Shown here piece by piece: positions 1 to 8,254 of a stretch of 64,000 nt of DNA (positions are counted from its first letter, which is position 1; each line of letters begins with the position of its first letter). Where the stretch lies: assembly GCF_000504285.1 (NCBI RefSeq), contig NZ_KI632511.1, positions 8,228,154 to 8,292,153 of the forward strand. Direction: 5' to 3'. The DNA is from Actinospica robiniae DSM 44927. GTDB lineage: Bacteria > Actinomycetota > Actinomycetes > Streptomycetales > Catenulisporaceae. The notes below the pieces were generated by a model. That model saw only the letters and a list, made by a program, of their open reading frames with translations. It had not been told where the DNA came from and made no database searches. The translations under genes and the position numbers were made by a program.

Positions 1-668
1 CGATCGCCGAACTCGGGGGCGCCTTGGCGCTGGCGGCCGGAGCGCTCGGGAAGTTCGCGGCGGATGTCCTCGTGCTGAGCCGGACCGAAATCGCCGAGGT
101 GCGCCAGACGGACGGCGCGGGCGGCTCTTCGGCCATGCCGCACAAGGCGAATCCGGTCGATGCTGCCTTGATCGCGGCCGTGGCGCGGCAGGTGCCCGCG
201 CTCGCCGGCGTGTTGTACGGCTCGATGGTCGCCGAAGACGAACGCCCGGCCGGCGCGTGGCACGCGGAATGGCTGCCGTTGCGCGAGGCGTTGCGGCTCG
301 TCGGCACTGCGGCCTCGCTGGCCGCCCACCTGGCTGAGACGCTCGAACCCAGGCCGGAGCGCATGGCGGAGAACCTGGAGGCGACCCGGGGCCTGATCGT
401 CTCGGAACGGCTGGTCGGCGTGTTCGACCGGGCCACGCTCACCGAGGCCGCGCGAGCCGCCGGCGAACGGGAGATCCCGCTCGCCCAGGCGCTCGGCGAG
501 CGCCCGGAGATCAGGAGCCTGATCGAGGCGGGCTCGCTCTCCGCCGAGCGGCTCGACGAACTGACCGACCCGGCCGGGTATCGCGGCGTGGCCGCCGAGC
601 TCACCGATCGCGCCCTGGCCCGTACCCCGGTCCGACCGGTTGTGAGGAGAGGCGAAAACGATGTCTGA
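1..668 (+). CDS. pcaB: 3-carboxy-cis,cis-muconate cycloisomerase, C-terminal part (5' end outside window)
   Basis: The reading frame is open from base 3 and encodes about 221 residues, the C-terminal half of a fumarase/aspartase-superfamily lyase whose usual length is about 450. The superfamily signature GSSAMPHKANPV lies near bases 124-160. PcaB cyclises 3-carboxy-cis,cis-muconate to 4-carboxymuconolactone in the protocatechuate branch of the beta-ketoadipate pathway. The call rests on this signature plus the next gene, a PcaL fusion that takes the product. The stop overlaps the pcaL start by 8 bases, so the two are translationally coupled. A TTG at base 24 is open in frame but lies inside the conserved fold and is not the real start. 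Confidence 0.88.
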   Translation, partial: IAELGGALALAAGALGKFAADVLVLSRTEIAEVRQTDGAGGSSAMPHKANPVDAALIAAVARQVPALAGVLYGSMVAEDERPAGAWHAEWLPLREALRLVGTAASLAAHLAETLEPRPERMAENLEATRGLIVSERLVGVFDRATLTEAARAAGEREIPLAQALGERPEIRSLIEAGSLSAERLDELTDPAGYRGVAAELTDRALARTPVRPVVRRGENDV

Positions 669-1863
669 TTCGCTCACCGGAGCCCGCGTCCTGCACCACG
701 TGCTCGACGGTCCGGCCGTCCCGGCCTCGGCCGGTGCCGACGCACCGGTTCCGCTGCTGCTCGGCCCTTCGATCGGCACCACCACCGCGCTCTGGGCCCA
801 GGTCGTGCCCGCGCTCGCCCGCGACCGGCGCGTCGTGCGCTGGGATCTGCCCGGACACGGCCGCAGCAGCAGGGATCTGATCCCGGCGAGCATCGCGGAC
901 CTCGGCCAGTTGGTCGTCGAGCTCGCCGACAGTCTCGGCATCGAGCGGTTCGACTACGCCGGGGACTCGCTCGGCGGCGCCGTCGGCACCTGGCTTGCCG
1001 CGCACCACCCCGACCGCGTGCACGCACTCGCCGTGCTGTGCTCCTCCGCGCACTTCGGAGACCCGGCCAACTGGCGCGCGCGGGCTGAGAGGGTGCGCGC
1101 CGGCCGCCGCGACGCGATGGCCGAACTCGCCGACAGTGCCCGGGATCGCTGGTTCCCGGCCGACGCCCCGATCCGCGGCTCTGAGATCGCCCGCGACCTC
1201 ATCGCCGCGCACGCCGAGGTCGATCCGCTCGCTTACGCAGGCTGCTGCGACGTCATCGCAGGGCTCGATCTGACCGGCGAGCTGTCCCGGATCGCCGCAC
1301 CGACGCTCGTGATCGGGGGCAGGCTCGACCCGGCCACGCCGCCCGCGCACGCCCGGGAACTGGCCGACGGCATCAAGAACAGCACCCTGCTAGAACTCGC
1401 CGGCGTCGGCCACCTCGCCCCGGTCGAAGCGCCCGAGCGAGTAGCCGCCGCGCTGGCCGAGCACGTCACCGCGACCACGTCTGACGACGCCCGCCGCCAC
1501 GCGGCCGGCATGAAGGTGCGCCGAGCCGTCCTGGGCGACGCGCACGTGGACCGGGCCGTCGCGAACACCACCGCGTTCACCGCGCCGTTCCAGGACCTGA
1601 TCACTCGCTACGCCTGGGGCGAGATCTGGACCCGGCCCGGCCTCGATCGGCGCACTCGCAGCTGCATCACGCTGACCGCGCTCGTCGCGCACGGCCACCT
1701 GGACGAGCTCGCGATGCACGTACGTGCCGCGCGTAACAATGGCCTGACGCCCGATGAGATCGGCGAAGTCCTGTTGCAGAGCGCCGTCTACTGCGGCGTG
1801 CCCGCCGCGAACTCCGCCTTCGCCGTCGCGCGGCGAGTGCTTGAAGCCCAAGACGAACAGTGA
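661..1863 (+). CDS. pcaL: 3-oxoadipate enol-lactonase / 4-carboxymuconolactone decarboxylase fusion
   Basis: The 400-residue protein has two parts. Residues 1-270 are an alpha/beta-hydrolase with nucleophile Ser103 in GDSLGG, Asp223 in GGRLDP and His251 in GVGHLAP, i.e. the PcaD enol-lactonase triad. Residues about 275-400 are a carboxymuconolactone decarboxylase domain (PcaC). The fused PcaL arrangement is typical of actinobacteria and performs two successive steps of protocatechuate catabolism, yielding 3-oxoadipate in the cytoplasm. It overlaps pcaB by 8 bases and pobA by 4 bases, so all three genes form one coupled operon. The family assignment is firm; activity is inferred from intact residues. 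Confidence 0.93.
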   Translation: MSDSLTGARVLHHVLDGPAVPASAGADAPVPLLLGPSIGTTTALWAQVVPALARDRRVVRWDLPGHGRSSRDLIPASIADLGQLVVELADSLGIERFDYAGDSLGGAVGTWLAAHHPDRVHALAVLCSSAHFGDPANWRARAERVRAGRRDAMAELADSARDRWFPADAPIRGSEIARDLIAAHAEVDPLAYAGCCDVIAGLDLTGELSRIAAPTLVIGGRLDPATPPAHARELADGIKNSTLLELAGVGHLAPVEAPERVAAALAEHVTATTSDDARRHAAGMKVRRAVLGDAHVDRAVANTTAFTAPFQDLITRYAWGEIWTRPGLDRRTRSCITLTALVAHGHLDELAMHVRAARNNGLTPDEIGEVLLQSAVYCGVPAANSAFAVARRVLEAQDEQ

Positions 1864-3071
1864 GCAGTGCCCCGATGAGTGAGACCACGAACATACCCGC
1901 GACGACGACCGTCGGGATCGTCGGCGCCGGACCGGCCGGCCTGCTGCTGGCCCGACTGCTGCACCAGGCCGGAGTGGACTGCGTCGTGCTGGAAGCGCGC
2001 GACCGCGCCTACGTGGAACAGCGCCAGCGCGCCGGAGTGCTCGAACAGTCCACCGTGGACGTGTTGCGGGCCACCGGCGCGGCGGCCCGGCTTGAGCGCG
2101 AGAGCATCGTGCACGACGGCATCGAGCTCAGCTGGAACCGGCGCCGCCACCGCATCGACTTCCCGGAGCTCACCGGCGGCAGCCGGGTGTGGGTCTACGC
2201 GCAGACCGAGGTCGTCAAGGATCTGATAGCCCTGCAGCTCGTCGACGGCGCGCCGCTGCTGTTCGAGGCCCAAGCCACCGCCGTCACCGGCGCGGACACC
2301 GACCGGCCGGTCATCCACTACACCCACGAGGGCGTCGCGCGGACGCTGTCCTGCGACTACGTGGTCGGCTGCGACGGCTACCACGGCGTGACCCGCAACG
2401 CGATACCCGCGGACGAGCTCACCACGTATGAGCGCGTATATCCGTACTCGTGGTTCGGCATCCTCGCCGATGTCGCTCCGTCCAACGACGAACTCGTCTA
2501 TGCCCACTCGCCGCGCGGTTTCGCCTTGCTGAGTATGCGTTCGCACACCGTCAGCCGGCTCTATCTGCAGGTGCCCAACGGCACCGACCCGCACGTCTGG
2601 AGCGACGAGCGGATCTGGGACGAGCTCGACGCGCGCTTCGCGGTCGACGGCGACTGGAAGCTCGCGCGCGGCCCGATCACGCAGCGCGCCGTGCTGCCGC
2701 TGCGCAGCAGCGTCACCGAGCCGATGCGCTGGGGACGGATCTTCCTCGCCGGCGACGCCGCCCACATCGTCCCGCCCACCGGCGCCAAGGGGCTCAACCT
2801 CGCGGCCGCGGACGTCACCGTCCTGGCACGGGCCTTCGAGCAGTGGCAGCGCACCGGCGCGAGCGCCGGCCTGGATGACTACTCCCGGCACTGCCTGGAG
2901 CGGGTGTGGCGAGCAGAGCAGTTCTCTTACTTCATGACCACCACGCTGCACACCGCGCCCGAGCAGAATCCCTTCGACACGCGCCTGCAGATCTCACAGC
3001 TCGACCGGATCTCAGCCTCCCCATACGCCGCCGCCGAACTCGCGTTGAACTACGTGGGAACAGCGCTCTAG
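1860..3071 (+). CDS. pobA: 4-hydroxybenzoate 3-monooxygenase
   Basis: This flavoprotein of 403 residues hydroxylates 4-hydroxybenzoate to protocatechuate using NAD(P)H and O2, feeding the pca genes just upstream. The N-terminal dinucleotide site is GIVGAGPAGL, followed by the PobA-like stretch around QRQRAGVLEQ. The DG motif (VVGCDGYHG, near residue 170) and the GD motif (FLAGDAAHIVPPTGAKG, near residue 298) are intact, and length matches the family. GTG 1860 overlaps the pcaL stop (GTGA); ATG 1875 is an alternative that shortens the protein by five residues. Confidence 0.93.
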   Translation: MSSAPMSETTNIPATTTVGIVGAGPAGLLLARLLHQAGVDCVVLEARDRAYVEQRQRAGVLEQSTVDVLRATGAAARLERESIVHDGIELSWNRRRHRIDFPELTGGSRVWVYAQTEVVKDLIALQLVDGAPLLFEAQATAVTGADTDRPVIHYTHEGVARTLSCDYVVGCDGYHGVTRNAIPADELTTYERVYPYSWFGILADVAPSNDELVYAHSPRGFALLSMRSHTVSRLYLQVPNGTDPHVWSDERIWDELDARFAVDGDWKLARGPITQRAVLPLRSSVTEPMRWGRIFLAGDAAHIVPPTGAKGLNLAAADVTVLARAFEQWQRTGASAGLDDYSRHCLERVWRAEQFSYFMTTTLHTAPEQNPFDTRLQISQLDRISASPYAAAELALNYVGTAL

Positions 3072-3113
3072 CACCACTGCGCACGAGCGCGCGAGGCCCT
3101 ATCGTGAGGGGGC

Positions 3114-4274
3114 ATGGCGGGTCCGCAGGACATGCCCGGAGCGGACGGCCTTCCGCCCGGGCTGGCGGTATACATGTCAGGCCACTTCGATCGAGGGCGA
3201 CTGGCTTTCCAGCGCACCCTCGCCTCCCTGGCCGAGCGCGGCTGGCTGGAGATCACCCCTGGTGACGCGGCCACTTCCACCGCCCGGCTGCTGCCGGCGC
3301 CGGGGGCGCAGGCGCTGCCGCGTTCGGAGGCGCTGGTGCTCGAACGGGTGCGCGCGTGCAGCCGGGCGATGCCGACGGTGCCGCTCTCGGTCATCACCGA
3401 CTTCGAGGCCGAAGACCGGCAGAAGTGGATGCGCCGGTTCACCGACGCGCTCGCCGCCGAGGCGGTGGCCGCCGGGCTCACGCATCGCCGGGTTCATCGG
3501 GCCCTGCGATACCCGCTGACCCTGCTCGCCACGGCCGTCGGCGCCGGACTCGGCGCGCTGGCGGACGGCCGCAGCCGAGCGGGCGGGGCGGAGGGCACGG
3601 CGGTCCTCGCCTTCGCCTTCGGGCTCGTCGTGGCCTCGATCCTGACCTCTGCGCGCCCGACCGATTACGGCAAGCGGATCGCGAGCTGGGCCCGTACGCA
3701 GGAGAGGTCGCAGCCTTCGAGCATCGCTCCGCGCCCGGCCGCCTCGCCGGCCGTCCTGGTGGAGAAGGACGGCCGGCCGCTGCCGGCGAACCGGGCCTGG
3801 TCCTCGTTCACCGGGACCTGGCGGGTGGTCTGGATCGGGCCGCTCACCCGGCCCGCGCGCGGCCGGCCGGCGAAACTGGCCGTGTCGTTCTTCGGGACCG
3901 CGATGATCTCGGTCCCGATCGCACTGGTGGGAACGGCCAAGTACGACGACGCGCGCGGCACCGCCATCGCCGTCGCACCGGCGGCGCTGTTCGTGTTGTC
4001 CACCGCGCTGTTCTGGCTGCCCGCCTATGTCAAGCGTCTGCCACACCCGCGCCGGGTCGTCTACCGCGGCCAGGTCGTCAAGAAGTGGACGCAGAGCGAC
4101 GACCTCGACGACGACGCGACGCTCTACTGCTGCAGCGTGGACGGCGGCGGCGAGGAGGCGGCCACCTATACGGTCAAGCGCGACGCCTACAAGGCGCTCG
4201 GCGTCGGCGACGTCGTCGAGGTCAGATACAGTCCGCGGTGGCAGATCCTGCGCCGGATCAGGCGGGTTGCTTGA
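3114..4274 (+). CDS. Hypothetical four-helix membrane protein
   Basis: The 386-residue product is not a family I can name with confidence. An N-terminal soluble part of about 135 residues contains an alternating RGWLEI/RLLP segment like small winged folds. Two hydrophobic pairs follow, at roughly residues 138-190 (LLATAVGAGLGALA; LAFAFGLVVASIL) and 258-310 (AVSFFGTAMISVPIALVG; ALFVLSTALFWLPAYV). A soluble C-terminal domain resembles a small beta-barrel (VVYRGQVVKKW ... VVEVRYSPRW). GAGGGGG lies five to six bases before ATG 3114. The 3' end overlaps the convergent GNAT gene by 17 bases. A DUF2207-like architecture is possible but unproven. Confidence 0.7.
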   Translation: MAGPQDMPGADGLPPGLAVYMSGHFDRGRLAFQRTLASLAERGWLEITPGDAATSTARLLPAPGAQALPRSEALVLERVRACSRAMPTVPLSVITDFEAEDRQKWMRRFTDALAAEAVAAGLTHRRVHRALRYPLTLLATAVGAGLGALADGRSRAGGAEGTAVLAFAFGLVVASILTSARPTDYGKRIASWARTQERSQPSSIAPRPAASPAVLVEKDGRPLPANRAWSSFTGTWRVVWIGPLTRPARGRPAKLAVSFFGTAMISVPIALVGTAKYDDARGTAIAVAPAALFVLSTALFWLPAYVKRLPHPRRVVYRGQVVKKWTQSDDLDDDATLYCCSVDGGGEEAATYTVKRDAYKALGVGDVVEVRYSPRWQILRRIRRVA

Positions 4275-4719
4275 CGGACCCGGACTTGAGGAACAGCAGA
4301 CCCGCGTCGGTGGCGGTGAACCCGCAGCCGTCCAGGTAGAACTCGCGCAGGTGCGGCTCGAAGTCGACGTGCAGCCACTCGCACTTGGCATCCCGGGCGT
4401 GCTGGGCCGCGAGCGCCACCAGCCGGGCGCCCACGCCGCGGCGCTGCTCCGACTCGGCGACCACGGTGTCGAGGATGAACGCGTGTCCGGCCCCGTCCCA
4501 GGCGACGTTGACGAAGCCGACCAGCTGAGCCTCCCGGTACGCGCAGACCCAGCCGAGGCTGTGCCGGCTCACCTGGCCGAACCAGTCGTAGTCCACCGGA
4601 TCGTGGCCGAAGCCCTCGCCGTGCAGGGCTTCCACATCGGCGCTCTCGAACTCGCCGCGCCAGGCGTAGGTGATCGTCGTCGTCGCTTCGGTGCCGTCAT
4701 TCGTAGCCATCTCGCTCAT
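4258..4719 (-). CDS. GNAT-family N-acetyltransferase
   Basis: The 153-residue protein is a single GNAT domain. Beta-4 (HAFILDTVVAE) is followed by the acetyl-CoA loop QRRGVGARLV, then a C-terminal segment with FYLDGCGF, the usual GNAT end pattern. The substrate is unknown. The gene lies 21 bases downstream of the SDR gene on the same strand and may be co-transcribed with it. Start ATG 4719 lacks an obvious ribosome site; ATG 4710, three codons later, is an alternative. Confidence 0.82.
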   Translation of the reverse strand: MSEMATNDGTEATTTITYAWRGEFESADVEALHGEGFGHDPVDYDWFGQVSRHSLGWVCAYREAQLVGFVNVAWDGAGHAFILDTVVAESEQRRGVGARLVALAAQHARDAKCEWLHVDFEPHLREFYLDGCGFTATDAGLLFLKSGSVKQPA

Positions 4720-4740
4720 GGAAACCAGATGGTAGCGAGA

Positions 4741-5502
4741 TCAGTCCAGCATCTGCTGCGCTTTGCGCATTCCGGCGAGCCAGCGGTCGGTGTCGGCGGC
4801 CCGACCGGAGTAGTACCGGGCCACCTCGGGATGCGGCAGGATCAGGAAAGATCCATCCTCGAGCCCTGCCATCACCGCGTCGGCCACCTCGTCCGCGCCG
4901 ATCGCCGTGGCGCTCAGCAGCAGCTCGCCGGCCTTGCCCGAGGCGTCGAGCATCGCCGTGCGCACGCCCTGCGGGCACAGCGCCTGCACGGTGATCCCGC
5001 GGTCGCCGTAGGTCGCGGAGAGCCATTCGGCGAAGGCGAGCGCACCGTGTTTGGTCACGGAGTACGCGGGGGCGCCGAGCATGGTCAGCAGCCCGGCGGC
5101 CGAGACGGTCGCCAGGAAGTGGCCGCGGCCGCGGGCGAGCCAGTCCGGCAGCAGCTCCCGGGCCGCGCGCACGTGGGCGAGCACGTTCACCTGCCAGGAC
5201 AAATCCCAGCCGGCCTCGTCGGCCAGGTCGGACGCGCCGCCGACGCCCGCGTTCGCGCAGTACAGGTCGATCTCGCCGAGGTGGGCGCGGGCGGCGGCGA
5301 TCAGGCGCGCGACGCCGTCGGGCGAGGCGGCGTCGCCGGGCACCGCGAGGCCGCCGACGGACTCGGCCACCCGCATCACGCCGGGGCCGTCGAGGTCCGC
5401 GAGCACCACCCGCGCCCCGGCGGCCGCGAACCGCCGCGCCAGCGCCTCGCCGATGCCGGCCGCCGCTCCGGTGACCACGACTCCCGCGCCGTCCAGCTCC
5501 AT
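4741..5502 (-). CDS. SDR-family oxidoreductase (leftward)
   Basis: This classical short-chain dehydrogenase/reductase of 253 residues has cofactor motif TGAAAGIG (residues ~11-18), NAG motif CANAGVGG, catalytic Ser in ATVSAAG and YxxxK as YSVTK. The open frame extends upstream to 5958, but ATG 5502 is preceded by GGGAGGAAC and begins right at the Rossmann fold, so the extension is rejected. The gene diverges from the rightward SDR, and the shared 166-base gap holds two copies of the CTAAGCAAACGCTTAG-type palindrome. Substrate unknown; the acyl-CoA neighbourhood suggests lipid or ketone metabolism. Confidence 0.85.
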   Translation of the reverse strand: MELDGAGVVVTGAAAGIGEALARRFAAAGARVVLADLDGPGVMRVAESVGGLAVPGDAASPDGVARLIAAARAHLGEIDLYCANAGVGGASDLADEAGWDLSWQVNVLAHVRAARELLPDWLARGRGHFLATVSAAGLLTMLGAPAYSVTKHGALAFAEWLSATYGDRGITVQALCPQGVRTAMLDASGKAGELLLSATAIGADEVADAVMAGLEDGSFLILPHPEVARYYSGRAADTDRWLAGMRKAQQMLD

Positions 5503-5534
5503 CGGTGTTCCTCCCGCGTCTCGGCCGGCTGAGG

Positions 5535-5548
5535 TAAGCGTTCGCTCA
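5535..5548. promoter_or_regulatory. TetR-type operator candidate, copy 1
   Basis: TAAGCGTTCGCTCA is a near-perfect palindrome lying 33 bases upstream of the leftward SDR start. On the reverse strand with one flanking base each side it reads CTGAGCGAACGCTTAC, matching copies at 5618-5633 and 7181-7196. It is probably bound by the TetR-family regulator encoded at 6454-7128. Confidence 0.6.
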
Positions 5549-5590
5549 GCATCGCCAGGCCGCGAGCGCCTTGTCAAGCCCGCCCGGTCG

Positions 5591-5633
5591 TTGACAGGCC
5601 TGGTCGGGCGAGGCATCCTAAGCAAACGCTTAG
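5591..5633 (+). promoter_or_regulatory. Promoter with overlapping TetR-type operator, copy 2
   Basis: A perfect -35 (TTGACA, 5591-5596) is followed, at 17-19 bases spacing, by a weak -10 around 5615-5621 (ATCCTAA). The perfect inverted repeat CTAAGC-AAAC-GCTTAG (5618-5633) covers the -10/start region, the usual geometry for TetR repression. It drives the rightward SDR. Confidence 0.65.
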
Positions 5634-5668
5634 TGCGTCCGCGGCCACGAGGCGTCTGTTCGCGAAGG

Positions 5669-6433
5669 ATGGGAGCAAGGGTGCGCGACCTGCAGGGAAA
5701 GACGGCGTTGATCACCGGGGCGAGCCGCGGCATCGGCCTCGGCATAGCCCGTCGGCTGGTAGCAGAGGGTACGCGGGTGTGCCTGACCGCGCGCAAGCCC
5801 GAGCCGCTCGAGGCCGCCGTGGCCGAGCTCGGCGGGCCCGAACACGCGATCGGCGTACCCGGCAAGGCGGACGATCCGGCGCACCAGGAGGAGGCCGTAG
5901 CGCGCACGCTCGAGGCCTTCGGCTCGCTGGACGTCCTGGTCAACAACGCCGGCATCAACCCGGCCTACGGGCCCATGCTCGGACTCGACCCGGCCGTGCT
6001 GCGCAAGGTCTTCGACGTCAACGTGATCGGCACCCTCGGCTGGGTGCGCGCGGCGCACCGCGCTTACCTCGGCGAGCACGGCGGCGCCGTGGTCAACGTC
6101 GCCTCGGTGGCCGGGCTCGGGCCGGCCGCCAACATCGGCGCCTACGCCGCCAGCAAGGCCGCGCTGATCCAGCTCACCGCGCAGCTCGCGGACGAGCTCA
6201 GCCCGCTGATCCGCGTGAACGCGGTGGCCCCGGCCGTGGTCAAGACCTCCTTCGCCGCCGCGCTCTACGAGGGCCGGGAGGAGAAGGTGGCGGCCGGCTA
6301 CGCGCTCGGCCGGCTCGGCGTGCCCGAGGACGTCGCCGGCGCGGTCGCCTTCCTGGCCTCCGCGGACGCGGGCTGGATCACCGGACAGACCCTGGTGCTC
6401 GACGGCGGCCTGCTACTCAAGTCAGGGGTCTGA
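5669..6433 (+). CDS. SDR-family oxidoreductase (FabG-like, rightward)
   Basis: This classical SDR of about 254 residues is closest in pattern to FabG-type 3-oxoacyl reductases. It has TGASRGIG, VNNAGINP, catalytic Ser in VNVASVAG, YAASK, and the C-terminal ITGQTLVLDGG typical of FabG relatives. The open frame begins far upstream (5051), but that part is antisense to the other SDR and follows the promoter/operator, so the start is ATG 5669 or, better spaced behind GGGAGCAAGG, GTG 5681. The TetR-type operator upstream places it in the same regulon as the leftward SDR and the acyl-CoA operon. Confidence 0.86.
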   Translation: MGARVRDLQGKTALITGASRGIGLGIARRLVAEGTRVCLTARKPEPLEAAVAELGGPEHAIGVPGKADDPAHQEEAVARTLEAFGSLDVLVNNAGINPAYGPMLGLDPAVLRKVFDVNVIGTLGWVRAAHRAYLGEHGGAVVNVASVAGLGPAANIGAYAASKAALIQLTAQLADELSPLIRVNAVAPAVVKTSFAAALYEGREEKVAAGYALGRLGVPEDVAGAVAFLASADAGWITGQTLVLDGGLLLKSGV

Positions 6434-6453
6434 GGTTGCCGGCGGCCGGCCGC

Positions 6454-7128
6454 TCAGCGCGCCGCCGCGCCCGGTCCGGCGCCGTGCGGCGCCGCCATCC
6501 GCAGCGCCAGATCGGCGTAGAGCAGGCCGAGCTGCTCCGGGGCCTGCCGGCTGTTGGCCGGGTACCAGCGGGCCACATCCGTGATCATGGACAGCAGCGC
6601 CAGCGCGGTCCCGTCCACGTCCGGCACGTCGAAGCAGCCGGCCCGCACCCCGTCGGCCAGGATCCCGCGCACCACCGCGGTGATCTGCCGTCGCAGGGCA
6701 TTGACCTCGACGAAGTGTTCCGGGGACAGGCAGGGCAGGTCGTACTCGATCACCCGCGCGGTGGTGTGGTGGCGCGCCTCGAAGGCGGTCTGCGCCGCGA
6801 CCACCGAGCGCAGCCGCTCGGCCGGGTGTGCGTCCGGGCCGGGCGCGGCGTCGGCGTCCAGGGCGCTGCGCAGGGTCTGCTGGTGGCCGAGCAGGGTGAT
6901 CCGGTAGAAGAGCTCTTCCTTGGACGCGAAGTGCACGTACACGCCCGCGGGGCTCAGCCCGGCCCGGTCCGCGATGTCGCGGGTCGAGGTGCCGTGGTAG
7001 CCGCGCGCGGCGAACGCGTCCACGGCCGCTATCAGCAGCCGCCGGGCCGCGGGCGGGCCGGCCTGCTCCCAGGCCTGCACCAGGCCGCGCTGCTGCGCCT
7101 CGTCGAGTCCCGCGTCGGGCTGGGGCAT
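6454..7128 (-). CDS. TetR-family transcriptional regulator of the acyl-CoA/SDR cluster
   Basis: The product is 224 residues. The N-terminal helix-turn-helix is [29 protein letters not shown], a standard TetR recognition helix; the ligand domain lacks assignable motifs. The frame runs to 7188, but ATG 7128 has AGGAGGAAC eight to nine bases upstream and avoids the operator at 7181-7196. Since that operator matches the two in front of the SDR genes, this protein probably represses itself, both SDRs and the rightward kinase/dehydrogenase/ligase operon, with an acyl-CoA or related metabolite as likely inducer (inference from neighbours). Confidence 0.87.
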   Translation of the reverse strand: MPQPDAGLDEAQQRGLVQAWEQAGPPAARRLLIAAVDAFAARGYHGTSTRDIADRAGLSPAGVYVHFASKEELFYRITLLGHQQTLRSALDADAAPGPDAHPAERLRSVVAAQTAFEARHHTTARVIEYDLPCLSPEHFVEVNALRRQITAVVRGILADGVRAGCFDVPDVDGTALALLSMITDVARWYPANSRQAPEQLGLLYADLALRMAAPHGAGPGAAAR

Positions 7129-7180
7129 CGCGTTCCTCCTGCGTCGCTCGGCGGCCGCGGCGCGGCCGAGGGGAACCAGT

Positions 7181-7196
7181 GTAAGCAATCGCTTAG
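7181..7196. promoter_or_regulatory. TetR-type operator candidate, copy 3
   Basis: GTAAGCAATCGCTTAG lies between the divergent tetR gene and the rightward acyl-CoA operon. It is the third copy of the palindrome seen at 5535-5548 and 5618-5633, with the same 5-6 base arms and 4-base centre. Confidence 0.6.
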
Positions 7197-7235
7197 TCCG
7201 CCCGCGGCAGACGGTACCGTACGGAAGGACGCGCC

Positions 7236-8249
7236 ATGACGGGCTCCGAGCCCACCTCCCCGCCCGGCCTCGACCTGGAGGCGCTGGCGGCGTTCCTCGG
7301 CGACGGGCCGCTGTCCGCCGAGCTCATCGCCGGCGGCCGGTCCAACCTGACCTACCTGGTGTGCGACGAGCGCCGCTCCTGGATCGTGCGCCGCCCGCCG
7401 CTCGGCCACGTCCTGGCCACGGCCCACGACATGGCCCGAGAGTACCGCGTGCTGAACGCGCTGGCGGACACGCCGGTGCCGGTGCCGCGCCCGCACCTGC
7501 TGTGCGAGGACCCGGCCGTGCTCGGCGCGCCGTTCTACGTGATGCAGAACGTCGTGGGCGAGGTCTACCGCTCCGCCGCCTCCGCCGCCGCGCTCGGCTT
7601 GGACCGGCTGACCACGCTGGCCGGGGAGCTCGGCCGGGTGCTGGCGCGGCTGCACACCACCGACCCGGCCGCGGTGGGCCTGGCCGACTTCGGCCGGCCG
7701 GACGGCTACCTGGAGCGGCAGCTGCGCCGGTGGAGCAAGCAGCTCGACGCCTCGCGCAGTCGCGAACTCCCGGGCATCGACGAGCTGCGCGACCGGCTCG
7801 CCGCCTCGCTCCCGCCCAGCCCGCGCGCCGCGATCGTGCACGGGGACTACCGGCTGGACAATGTGATCTTCGGTCAGAACGACCGGATCGCCGCCGTGGT
7901 GGACTGGGAGATGGCCACCCTCGGCGACCCGCTCACCGACATCGGCGCGCTGCTGCTGTACTGGGAGCTGCTGGTCACCGGGCAGGGCCTGTTCGGCAAG
8001 GTGCCGCCGGGCGCCGAGTTCCCGGACGTCTCCGCGCTGCTCGAGCCGTACCTGGCCGAAGGCGGCGTCGGGCTCGACCACCTGCCCTGGTACCTGGCCT
8101 TTTCCACCTTCAAGCTCGCGGTGATCTCCGAGGGCATCCACTTCCGCTTCCAGGCCGGCCAGACCGTCGGCGCCGGCTTCGAACGGCTCGGTGCCGCGGT
8201 CCCGGTGCTGGTCGAGCGCGGGCACGCGATCCTCACGGAAGGACACTGA
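7236..8249 (+). CDS. Phosphotransferase-family (APH/ACAD10-like) protein
   Basis: The 337-residue product has an aminoglycoside phosphotransferase/choline kinase fold. The nucleotide loop region is [10 protein letters not shown] near residue 32, the catalytic Brenner motif is [12 protein letters not shown] (near 206-217) and the metal-binding motif is [12 protein letters not shown]. In many actinobacteria this family sits next to acyl-CoA dehydrogenases, and human ACAD10/11 are fusions of the two, where the kinase acts on 4-hydroxy acids. Here the dehydrogenase starts 5 bases after the stop, so a role in hydroxy-acyl breakdown is more likely than antibiotic resistance. Confidence 0.85.
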   Translation: MTGSEPTSPPGLDLEALAAFLGDGPLSAELIAGGRSNLTYLVCDERRSWIVRRPPLGHVLATAHDMAREYRVLNALADTPVPVPRPHLLCEDPAVLGAPFYVMQNVVGEVYRSAASAAALGLDRLTTLAGELGRVLARLHTTDPAAVGLADFGRPDGYLERQLRRWSKQLDASRSRELPGIDELRDRLAASLPPSPRAAIVHGDYRLDNVIFGQNDRIAAVVDWEMATLGDPLTDIGALLLYWELLVTGQGLFGKVPPGAEFPDVSALLEPYLAEGGVGLDHLPWYLAFSTFKLAVISEGIHFRFQAGQTVGAGFERLGAAVPVLVERGHAILTEGH

Positions 8250-8254
8250 CACCG

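Noticed and set aside
5051-5668. Upstream extension of the rightward SDR
   Set aside because: It is antisense to the leftward SDR and crosses the promoter/operator. The Rossmann fold begins right after ATG 5669 or GTG 5681.
7236-8249. Aminoglycoside resistance kinase
   Set aside because: The APH fold is real, but the gene is coupled to an acyl-CoA dehydrogenase and lies in a lipid regulon, as for ACAD10/11-type kinases.
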